Assembly: GCA_964598695.1 (NCBI GenBank)
Contig: CAZRDB010000009.1
Span: 1-53,952 of the forward strand
DNA: 53,952 bases
From: CAZRDB01 sp964598695
Lineage (GTDB): Bacteria; Armatimonadota; Zipacnadia; UBA1398
Direction of reading: 5' to 3'
Position 1 is the first letter of the stretch. The number at the start of each line of letters is the position of its first letter. The position numbers and the translations under genes are program-made. The notes beneath the pieces are model-generated. The model did no database searches and was not told where the DNA came from. It saw only the letters and a program-made list of their open reading frames with translations. This document shows positions 16,849-24,647 of the stretch, in pieces.

Positions 16849-16881
16849 ACCGCCCCGGCCGCGTCGAGCGACCGGGGCGGT
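16849..16881. terminator. Bidirectional terminator between convergent genes
   Basis: ACCGCCCCGG (16849-16858) and CCGGGGCGGT (16872-16881) form a perfect 10-bp stem with a 13-base loop. Read on the minus strand the stem runs into GGTTTCGTTTG, a short T-rich tail, so it should stop the 20077-16904 gene; on the plus strand it lies 30 bases after the GH4 stop. Confidence 0.65.
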
Positions 16882-16903
16882 GTGGCGTACGGCGTGCGCT
16901 GCG

Positions 16904-19900
16904 CTACGGACGCGCCTGCTTGAGCACGAGCGGCTTGCCCGAGGCATCGGTGATCCGCACGGCCAGCGACCAGTCGCCACCGTTCTGGAGGACCTTGCAC
17001 AGGATCGCGTTCGTGCCCTTNNNNNNNNNNTTCTGGAGGTAGACCCGGACCGAGTCCTGGTCGGCGGTGAAGGCGCGGTCGCCGGTCGCCTTGTGGACCT
17101 GCTTGCCGTTCACCCAGACGACGACCCCGTCATCGCTGCCGATCCGCAACTGCGCGTAGCGGTCGGAGTCGCTCTCGATGCGCGCGTAGGCGTAGCAGCA
17201 GGCGTCGTCCTGTGCCGCCACCGCGGCGCGGAGATCGAGCAGCCCGTTCTCGGCTTCGACGCGCACCGGCTTCCACGGGTTGGTGCGGCCCCCGTAGGAG
17301 ACGCCCCGCCCCACGTCCACGGGCAGCGAGGTGTCGAGGGCATCGACCGTCGTCATCCGCTCGAGACCCGACCACGGGCCGGCCGTCCACCAGGAGGTGA
17401 TGAAGCCGGCGTCCTCGGGACGGGCGACCTTCGGCCGCGCCTGCGGCAGCACGAGCGGCTTGCCGTCGGCATCGACCAGGCGGACCGAGCACGACCACTG
17501 GGCGCCGCCCTGCAGCACCTTGCACAGCAGGCGGTTGGTGCCCTTCACCAGGTGGGCCTTCGCCGTGTCGGCATCGAGCGTCCAACCCCGATCGCCGATC
17601 CAGCGGTGGACCTCGGCGCCGTTGAGCCAGACGACCAAGCCGTCGTCGGAGCCGATCTTGAGCGCGATGTCCTGGTCCGCGGGGCTCTCGATCTCGGCGT
17701 AGATGTAGCAGCCGACGTTGTCGGCGCGCTGCGAGGCGACCTCGAGGTCGAGGAGACCGCGTGGGTCGTCCACGAACCAGAACTTCCACTTCGCGCCGTT
17801 GACCGGCTCGGCCACGTTCACCGGCTTGGCCGGGTCGAGCACATCGCCCTTCGTGAGGTCATCGCGCGAGCCGACCGGCGGCGTGACCCACCAGCCCGTG
17901 ATGAACCCGCCCGCCTTGGCGACATCGACCTCGACGCCCAGCTCGCGCAGCGCCGTGGCGACCTGTCGCAGCAGCGCCGGGTCGGTGGCGAAGCCGATCG
18001 CCTTCTGCAGGAGGTCGACCGCGCGCTTCGGATCAGCGCCGGAGACCTTCGAAGCCACCGCCGTCAGCGCGGCGGCGAGGGCCGGAGCCGTCTTGCCGGG
18101 GTCGGCGAGCAGCGGCTCGAGCAGCGGGAGCGAGGAGGCGTCGGGGACTCGAGCGATCCCCTCGAGCGCGCGGCTCTTCTCGGCATCGCCCTGCGCCTTG
18201 GCCAGGACATCCTGGTAGGCCGCAAGCGCGACCGTGTCCTGCGGCTCCCGAGCCTCGGCCGCGGTCAGCAGCCCGGCGAGGGCGGCCGCGCGAACTTCGG
18301 GACGGTTGTCGCTCGAGTACGGCGAGAGGTCGGCGGCGAGCGAATCGCCCGCGACACCGGCCAGGGCCGTCAGGGCCGCGGCCGCGACCGCGGCGTCGGG
18401 CTTGCCGGACCAGGTGCGGAAGAGCCCGGCGAGCGACGTGTCACCATAGCCGCCGAGCACCCGGAGGATGATCGCCTGCGCGGTCGGAGCCGCACCGTCC
18501 AGGCTCGCGAGTAGGACCGGCTTGCCCGTGGCCGCGGGCACCTTCGCGATCGCGTCCACTGCGGCCGAGGCATCGGCGGCCGGCAGCGAGGCCAGCGCCC
18601 CCAGGAGCGGGACGATCGACTCGGCGTCGCCGAGCGCGCCCAGCGCCGCGAGCCCGGCCTTGCGGACATCGACCTCGGAGGACTCCACCGCCGCCAGCAG
18701 AGCGGGGGTCGCCTTCGGGTTGCCGCGCGTGCCGAGCGAGCGCAGCAGGGAGACCTGCAGGCTCTTCTCGAGTCCCCCCTGGCCCAGTGCGGCGAGGATG
18801 GCGTCGACGGTGGCATCGCCGCCCACGCGGCCGAGCGCGAACAGGGCCGCGTCACGGGCCGCGCCGGTCTCGGTGGTGGCCGCGGCGACGAGCGCCGGGC
18901 CGCCGGCCGGGGCCTTCGCCTCGGCGAGCGCACGGTACGCGGCTACGCGGACCGTCTCGTCGGGGTCGGTCGCGCAGGACACGATCGCGGCGACGGCGTC
19001 GCCGCAGCCGCGGCGGCCGAGCACCCACAGGGCGTCGGCACGGAACGAGGCCGGCTTGCCGGCCATCGCCCCGATCACGGTCCGGGTGGCCATCGGCTCG
19101 TCGATCCGGGCGAGGCCTTCTCGCGCGACGCCGCGCACCACGTCGGAGGCGGAGCCGAGGTGCTGCACGAGCGTGGCGGTAGCGGTAGCCCCGCCGGTCG
19201 CCGCGAGGCCCCGGAGCGCGGCGCAGAGAGCCTGCTCGTTGCCCGTGGAAACGACGAGGTCCTGGAGCAGGCCACGGGCCGACGTGCGGCGGCCGTCGAG
19301 GCGGAGACGCTCCGCCAGGTCGAGAGAGGCCTGCAGCGCCTCGGCGCGCTCGACCGGCGAGCCCGAGGTCAGGACCTCGCGCAGCGGCGCGATGCAATCG
19401 GTCGCGGGGATGCAGCCGAGGGCGTGGATCGCAGCCAGGCGCGTCTCCGGCCCGCCACCGGCGAGCGCCTCACGGAGGGCGGCGACGCCGGCCGGGTCGT
19501 GACGCTGCGCGAGCGCGCCGACGGCGGCGATCGCCTTCGCCTCAACCGGCGTCTGCAGTTCGGTCCGGAGGAGGTCGCTGAGTGCGGCGGTTGCCTCGCT
19601 GCCCGGAACGCGGGTCAGGACATAGACGGCCATGTCGAACATGTCGCGGTCGCGCGTGAGCGCGGCGAGCGCCGGGACCTGCGCCGGCCCGGCCACGATC
19701 GACAGCCAGCGCATCGCGTACTGGCGGACGAACGGACGCTGGCGGGCCGCCGCCTGCTGGAGCAGCGCGTCGGCGAGCGCCGGGGCGTCAGTGGTGTCGG
19801 CCGTCGCATCGGTCAGGAACTCGAGCGCGTGCTGCGCGGCGACGGTGGGGCCGCCCTCGCCCGTGTCGAAGATCTCGAACAGCGGGTCGACGGCATCCAG

Positions 19901-20077
19901 CCCGAACGCCACGATGTCGCGCGCCGCCTGCTCGCGGGCTTCGGCGTCGATGCCGCCGATCCGTTCGAGGGTCGCGTCCAGATCGGCCGGCTTCCCGGCC
20001 TGCGCGAACGCCGGCAACGCGAGCAGGCCGCCCAGCAGCAGGAGCGCCAGCGGGGCGGAGAGCTTGCGGTGAGCCAT
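16904..20077 (-). CDS. Exported HEAT-repeat protein with two tandem beta-sandwich domains
   Basis: About 1053 residues once the N-run is removed, from ATG 20077 behind AGGAG. A signal peptide (1-26, ending PAFAQA) sends it out of the cytoplasm. Residues of about 30-710 are a long alpha solenoid of HEAT/PBS-lyase repeats (for example VRVAAYRALAEAKAP, VRKAGLAALGALGD). The C-terminal 340 residues are two copies of a jelly-roll domain, each beginning GFIT.WW and containing GSDDG.VVW.NG..VH and KGTN..LCKVLQ. Such repeats bind partners and sometimes sugars; no enzyme motif is seen. Planctomycete-like genomes often join HEAT arrays to haem or sugar domains, but there is no CxxCH here. It is likely a periplasmic scaffold, inferred from fold only. 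Confidence 0.8.
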   Translation of the reverse strand: MAHRKLSAPLALLLLGGLLALPAFAQAGKPADLDATLERIGGIDAEAREQAARDIVAFGLDAVDPLFEIFDTGEGGPTVAAQHALEFLTDATADTTDAPALADALLQQAAARQRPFVRQYAMRWLSIVAGPAQVPALAALTRDRDMFDMAVYVLTRVPGSEATAALSDLLRTELQTPVEAKAIAAVGALAQRHDPAGVAALREALAGGGPETRLAAIHALGCIPATDCIAPLREVLTSGSPVERAEALQASLDLAERLRLDGRRTSARGLLQDLVVSTGNEQALCAALRGLAATGGATATATLVQHLGSASDVVRGVAREGLARIDEPMATRTVIGAMAGKPASFRADALWVLGRRGCGDAVAAIVSCATDPDETVRVAAYRALAEAKAPAGGPALVAAATTETGAARDAALFALGRVGGDATVDAILAALGQGGLEKSLQVSLLRSLGTRGNPKATPALLAAVESSEVDVRKAGLAALGALGDAESIVPLLGALASLPAADASAAVDAIAKVPAATGKPVLLASLDGAAPTAQAIILRVLGGYGDTSLAGLFRTWSGKPDAAVAAAALTALAGVAGDSLAADLSPYSSDNRPEVRAAALAGLLTAAEAREPQDTVALAAYQDVLAKAQGDAEKSRALEGIARVPDASSLPLLEPLLADPGKTAPALAAALTAVASKVSGADPKRAVDLLQKAIGFATDPALLRQVATALRELGVEVDVAKAGGFITGWWVTPPVGSRDDLTKGDVLDPAKPVNVAEPVNGAKWKFWFVDDPRGLLDLEVASQRADNVGCYIYAEIESPADQDIALKIGSDDGLVVWLNGAEVHRWIGDRGWTLDADTAKAHLVKGTNRLLCKVLQGGAQWSCSVRLVDADGKPLVLPQARPKVARPEDAGFITSWWTAGPWSGLERMTTVDALDTSLPVDVGRGVSYGGRTNPWKPVRVEAENGLLDLRAAVAAQDDACCYAYARIESDSDRYAQLRIGSDDGVVVWVNGKQVHKATGDRAFTADQDSVRVYLQXXXXKGTNAILCKVLQNGGDWSLAVRITDASGKPLVLKQARP
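17021..17030. other. Assembly gap (10 N), probably spurious
   Basis: Flanks are GTGCCCTT and TTCTGGAGG. Dropping the 10 N and one copy of the duplicated TT restores CTC CAG AAG GGC ACG, reading LQKGT in frame. This matches the LVKGT of the first tandem domain exactly in length, so the two contigs probably abut with a 2-base overlap and nothing is missing. Confidence 0.75.
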
Positions 20078-20105
20078 TCTCGGTTCTCCTCTCATCCGCG
20101 GGCGC

Positions 20106-21377
20106 CTAGGGGAGTGTCCACGGGGCGCGGTAGGGTCGGTGCATCCAGCGGGCCAGGTCGGGAGCGCCCACGATCTGCTCGTTGACGGGATCCCAGTCGA
20201 TCGTGCGGCCGGTGCGGATGGCGATGTTGCCGAGGTGGCAGACCGTGACCGACCGATGGCCGATCTCGACGTCGCAGATCGGCCTCTCGCGGGTCTTGAT
20301 GCAGTTGAGGAAGTCGGCGTGGTGGCCGGGGCTCTCGTAGAGGTGGGTATCGTCCGGCCCCAGCTCCTCCTTGATGATGTCGACCGGGTCCGACTCCAGG
20401 AAGCCGCGATCGACCCAGATCTTGCCGTTCGAGCCCTCGAAGACCACGCCGTGCGGATTGTTCGCGGCGCAGACCATCGGCACGCCGTCGGCGTACTCGT
20501 AGGTGATCGTGAAGTCGGTCGCCGTGTCGAACAGGCCGTCGTTGGGGAAGGTCGCGGTGCCGGAGACGCGGATCGGGCCGCTCTCGTCCATCCCGTGGCC
20601 CCATTGGCCGATGTCGTTGTGGTGGGCGCCCCAGTCGGTCATCTTGCCGCCGGAGTAGTCGTAGAACCAGCGGAAGTTGTAGGGGTGGATCAGGGGGTTG
20701 AACGGCACGTACGGCGCCGGCCCCAGCCACATGTCCCAGTCGAGGCCGGCGGGCGGCGGCTCGTTCGGCTGCCAGCCCGAGGTGGGGCCGCCGCCGATCC
20801 CCGTCGTGATCCGCTGGAGCTTGCCGATCTTGCCGCTGCGGGCCAGCTCGCAGGCGTAGCGGAAGTTCCAGTCGGAGCGCTGCTGGCTCCCGACCTGGAA
20901 CACCCGACCCGTGCGCCGTACCGTCCGCACGAGCGCCTTGCCCTCCTCGATCGTGAGGGTGAGCGGCTTCTCGCAGTAGACATCCATCCCGGCCTCGCAA
21001 GCCGCGATCGACGTCAGCGTGTGCCAGTGGTCGGGCGTCGCGATCCACACCGCGTCGATCCCAGGGTGCTCGAGCAGCTTGCGGAAGTCCCGGTAGGCCG
21101 CGCAGTTGCGGCCCACACGCGCCTGCCCCTCCGCCATGCGCTGCGCGTCGACATCGCAGACCGCGACCACGTCGACGAGCTGGTTCCCGAGCAGTCCGCC
21201 CAGGTGTGCGCCGTTCATCCCGCCCATGCCGATCATGCCGACCTGAATCCGCTCGCTGGCCGCGACCTTGTCCTCCGCGCCCAAGGCGCGGGCGGAGACG
21301 ATCGTGGGCAGGGCGAACCCGGCGGCTACGCCGGCCGAGCGGCGCAGAAACTCACGCCGTGAGAACCCTCCAGACAT
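20106..21377 (-). CDS. Tat-exported Gfo/Idh/MocA family oxidoreductase
   Basis: 423 residues from ATG 21377 with an excellent AAGGAGGAGG site. The N-terminus SRREFLRR (6-13) followed by a hydrophobic stretch is a twin-arginine signal, so the enzyme would be folded with its cofactor before export. Residues 47-56, GMIGMGGMNG, are the NAD(P)-binding Rossmann loop, and YCEKPLT (134-140) carries the conserved Lys-Pro of this family. These enzymes oxidise or isomerise sugars and cyclitols; exported planctomycete forms have rarely been tested. The neighbour at 21503 is a sugar-lactone hydrolase type, which would follow naturally after a sugar dehydrogenase. A 28-base gap separates it from the HEAT-protein start at 20077, so the two may share a transcript. 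Confidence 0.9.
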   Translation of the reverse strand: MSGGFSRREFLRRSAGVAAGFALPTIVSARALGAEDKVAASERIQVGMIGMGGMNGAHLGGLLGNQLVDVVAVCDVDAQRMAEGQARVGRNCAAYRDFRKLLEHPGIDAVWIATPDHWHTLTSIAACEAGMDVYCEKPLTLTIEEGKALVRTVRRTGRVFQVGSQQRSDWNFRYACELARSGKIGKLQRITTGIGGGPTSGWQPNEPPPAGLDWDMWLGPAPYVPFNPLIHPYNFRWFYDYSGGKMTDWGAHHNDIGQWGHGMDESGPIRVSGTATFPNDGLFDTATDFTITYEYADGVPMVCAANNPHGVVFEGSNGKIWVDRGFLESDPVDIIKEELGPDDTHLYESPGHHADFLNCIKTRERPICDVEIGHRSVTVCHLGNIAIRTGRTIDWDPVNEQIVGAPDLARWMHRPYRAPWTLP

Positions 21378-21502
21378 GCGTAACCTCCTCCTTGCGGGGC
21401 TCTAGCAAGTGCCGCAGGCTCATTCGCCCTGCGCGCGCATCGCGCCTCCAGGGGCGGAGGCGGTTGTTGGCGCGACGCACCAAACGGGATCGGCCCCGAG
21501 GG

Positions 21503-22573
21503 CTACAGCTCCACGAACCGCAGGCAGACCGGCGTCGGTGTCGGACGGCTCGCGACGGGCTCGAGCGCCCCCGTGGTCGGGTCGATGGCGAAGACCGTGA
21601 TCGAGTCGCTCTCTTGGTTCGCGGCGAGCAGGTAGCCTCCGCCGGGGGCGATCGCGAAGCTGCGCGGGGTGCGCCCCCCGGTCGGCGTGAAGCGCGGCGC
21701 GTGGAGCGAGCCGTCGGAGTCGTCGACCGTGTAGCCCACGATCGAATCGTGGCCCCGGTTCGAGCCGTACACGAACCGGCCGGTGGGGTGCACGTGGATG
21801 TCGGCCGTGGTGCTCGCCCCGGTGAAGCCCTCGGGCAGCGTCGCCACGCTCGCACCCCGGGCGAGCGCCCCCGTCTCCGCGTCCCACGCATAGGTCGTCA
21901 CCGTGTTGCCCATCTCGTTGATGGTCCACATCCAGCGGCTCGAGGGGGCGAAGACCATGTGGCGCGGGCCGGCGCCGGGATCGGCTTCGGCGTAGGGCGG
22001 GTCGGCCGGCGCCAGCGCCGGGCCCGCCGGGTCGAGCGCGTAGCACCAGATCCGGTCGGCTCCGAGATCGGCCACGTAGGCGTGTGCCCCGGTCGGCGAA
22101 AGCGTCGTCGAGTGGGGGTGGGAGTCCTCCTGTCGCGCCGCGTTCGGCCCCGTGCCCCGGTGCTCGAGCACGCGCACCGCCTCGGTCAGGCCCCCGTCCT
22201 CCCCGACGCCGCAGAGGGTGACCTTGCCGTAGAGGTAGTTGGCGACGACGACGGCCCGCCCGGTCGGATCGACCACGACGTGGCACGGGCAGCCGCCACC
22301 CGTCGCGACCGTGTTGACGTGCCGCAGCGAGCCGGTGCGCGACTCGATCGAGAACGCGCTCACCCGGCCCTCGGGCTTCTCGCGCGGGCCGCCAAGCTCC
22401 TGAACGGCGAACAGCCGCCGCCGCTCCTGGTCGACGGCGAGGAAGCTGGGGTTGTCGATCCCCCCCGTCAGCCCGACCAATGCGAGCGCGCCCGTCGCCG
22501 GGTCCATCTCGTACGTGTAGATCCCCTCGCTGGCGCCGTTGGTGTAGGTGCCGACGTAGACCAGTAGCGGCAT
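21503..22573 (-). CDS. 6-phosphogluconolactonase-type beta-propeller lactonase
   Basis: 356 residues from ATG 22573; GGAGGGGAAG is at good spacing and a longer in-frame extension to 22675 lacks a site. The chain is a seven-bladed propeller of the YbhE/lactonase_2 family: VYVGTYTNGASEGIYTYEMD at the N-terminus, CHVVVDPTGRAVVVANY, HPHSTTLSPTGAHAYVADLG and HVHPTGRFVYGSNRGHDS are the repeated His-containing blades. Known members hydrolyse 6-phosphogluconolactone; others act on free sugar lactones. No signal peptide, so cytoplasmic. Divergent from the GH127 gene. Confidence 0.88.
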   Translation of the reverse strand: MPLLVYVGTYTNGASEGIYTYEMDPATGALALVGLTGGIDNPSFLAVDQERRRLFAVQELGGPREKPEGRVSAFSIESRTGSLRHVNTVATGGGCPCHVVVDPTGRAVVVANYLYGKVTLCGVGEDGGLTEAVRVLEHRGTGPNAARQEDSHPHSTTLSPTGAHAYVADLGADRIWCYALDPAGPALAPADPPYAEADPGAGPRHMVFAPSSRWMWTINEMGNTVTTYAWDAETGALARGASVATLPEGFTGASTTADIHVHPTGRFVYGSNRGHDSIVGYTVDDSDGSLHAPRFTPTGGRTPRSFAIAPGGGYLLAANQESDSITVFAIDPTTGALEPVASRPTPTPVCLRFVEL

Positions 22574-22736
22574 GGGGCTTCCCCTCCGAGCGGCGCCCGC
22601 GGCGCCCGCGTAGTGGCGGTGCGGTTCGCCCGCTCCGCGCGCGTCTCCTCCGGTCGGGGCCGCAGGGATGCGCACCGGCCCGCCGAACCTGTGGACCTAC
22701 CGCGCCTCATCGCGCGACGGAAGGAGAGCGACCGCA

Positions 22737-24623
22737 TTGACCACCAGCCCCCGACAGATCGCCCCGCGAGGCCTCATCCACACCGCTGACAGCCCCCACT
22801 CGCTGCTCCGCGAGGTGCCGATCGGTTCCGTGCGGTTCGGCGAGGGCTTCTGGAAGCCCCGCGTCGAGGCCATCACGGGCCACAGCGTGATGCACCAACT
22901 CGGAAAGCTGCGCGAGGAGGGGGTGTTCGACAACTTCCTGCGCGTGGCAGGGAAGGGCGAGGCCCCGGACCGGGGCTACGTCTTCCGTGACTCCGACCTC
23001 TACAAGTGGATCGAGGGCGCCTGCTTCGCGCTGCAGCTCGAGCCCGACGAGGCCCTGCTCGCCGAGATCGACCGAGCCATCGCGATCATCGAGGATGCCC
23101 AGGCCCCCGATGGCTACATCAACACCTACTACCAGACCCACACCGACAAGGAGCGCTTCAGCAACCTCCAGGACCACCACGAGATCTACTGCCTCGGCCA
23201 CCTCTTCCAGGCCGCCGCCGCCCACCACCGCACGACCGGGAATCCGCGCCTGCTGGCGATCGCCCAACGGGCCGCCGACTACCTGGTCTCCGTCTTCGGC
23301 CCCGACAAGCGGGCCGGCCACTGCGGCCACCCGGAGGCCGAGCTGGGCTTGGTCGAGTTGTACCGCGAGACCGGCAACGAGGCCTACCTCGCCCTGGCGC
23401 GGTTCTTCGTCGATGACAACAGGGGCACGGAGTTCACCGAGATCACCGGCCACGCGGTCCGTGCCCTGTACTTCCTGTGCGGGATGGCCGACCTCGCGCT
23501 CGAAACGGGCGCCGAGGACCTCCGCGCCGTCTGCGACCGGCTATGGAAGTCGATGGTCGAGACGCGGATCTACGTGACCGGCGCCGTCGGCGGGCGCCAC
23601 TCCTCGGAGGCCTTCGGCCGGGCCTTCGAACTGCCCCAGGAGGGCGCCTACGCCGAGACCTGCGCCAACATCGGCAGCGCGATGCTCCAGTGGCGAATGC
23701 TCGCGCTCACCGGCGACGCGACCTACACCGACCTGATGGAGCTGACCCTCTACAACAGCGTGCTCTCCGGCGTCTCGCTCGACGGCACGCGCTTCTTCTA
23801 CGAGAACCCCCACGCCAGCTCGGGCGAGCCGTACCCCGACCCATGGTACCCCTGGCAGCACCAGCCGGAGCCCACCCAGCGCAAGGGCTGGTACGGCTGC
23901 GCCTGCTGCCCGCCCAACGTCGCGCGGACCGTCACCTCGGTCGGCGGCCTGTTCTACTCGACCGACGCGAGTGGGGTGTGGGTCCACCTGTACGACGCCG
24001 GCGTCTGGGAGGGCACGCTCGACGACGGCACTCCGATCCGGATCACCCAGACCACCGACTACCCGTGGGACGGCCGGGTCGAGCTGCGGATCGAGCCCGA
24101 GACGGAGAGGCACTTCGCGCTGCGGGTCCGAGTCCCGGGCTGGTGCGAGGGCGCCACGCTCCGGGTCAACGACGACATCGCGAGCCCGGCCCCGGGCGGC
24201 CTCTACCACACCATCGGCCGTCTCTGGGCGCCCGGCGACACCATCACGCTCGATCTCCCCATGCCGCCCGTGTTCTACGTCGGCAACCCCCGCGCCGCCG
24301 AGCTGCGCAACGCGGTCGCGCTCCGCCGCGGGCCGCTCGTTTACTGCTTCGAGGCCGAGGACAACCCGGGCACACCCGTGCTCGAGGCGCGCGTCGACCC
24401 CGCCTCGGCCGGCTTCGTGCCCTCGTTCGAACGCGATCTCCTCGGCGGCGTCGTGGCCCTCGAGGGGACCGGGTACGCGCCGGAGGGCGAGTGGGGGCCG
24501 CTCTACCGTCCCATCGCGCCGGACACCCGCCCGCTCCGCACGGTGCCGCTGCGCGCGGTCCCCTACTACGCCTGGTGCAACCGCACCCCCGGCGCGATGG
24601 CGGTCTGGCTCCAGCGCGTGTAG
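22737..24623 (+). CDS. GH127 beta-L-arabinofuranosidase
   Basis: 628 residues from TTG 22737, which has AAGGAG ten bases upstream; an ATG at 22668 is less likely because it has no such site. The first part is an (alpha/alpha)6 barrel. Residues equivalent to those known in HypBA1 are present: E291 (acid/base), E307 and C309 in AETC, and C390-C391 in CACCPPN, which hold Zn2+; C390 is the expected nucleophile. No signal peptide is visible, suggesting a cytoplasmic enzyme that removes L-arabinofuranose from imported oligosaccharides. It heads a run of four co-directional glycosidase genes; the next starts 24 bases on. Confidence 0.92.
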   Translation: MTTSPRQIAPRGLIHTADSPHSLLREVPIGSVRFGEGFWKPRVEAITGHSVMHQLGKLREEGVFDNFLRVAGKGEAPDRGYVFRDSDLYKWIEGACFALQLEPDEALLAEIDRAIAIIEDAQAPDGYINTYYQTHTDKERFSNLQDHHEIYCLGHLFQAAAAHHRTTGNPRLLAIAQRAADYLVSVFGPDKRAGHCGHPEAELGLVELYRETGNEAYLALARFFVDDNRGTEFTEITGHAVRALYFLCGMADLALETGAEDLRAVCDRLWKSMVETRIYVTGAVGGRHSSEAFGRAFELPQEGAYAETCANIGSAMLQWRMLALTGDATYTDLMELTLYNSVLSGVSLDGTRFFYENPHASSGEPYPDPWYPWQHQPEPTQRKGWYGCACCPPNVARTVTSVGGLFYSTDASGVWVHLYDAGVWEGTLDDGTPIRITQTTDYPWDGRVELRIEPETERHFALRVRVPGWCEGATLRVNDDIASPAPGGLYHTIGRLWAPGDTITLDLPMPPVFYVGNPRAAELRNAVALRRGPLVYCFEAEDNPGTPVLEARVDPASAGFVPSFERDLLGGVVALEGTGYAPEGEWGPLYRPIAPDTRPLRTVPLRAVPYYAWCNRTPGAMAVWLQRV

Positions 24624-24647
24624 GCGCCCGGACTGGAGGGAACGTTG

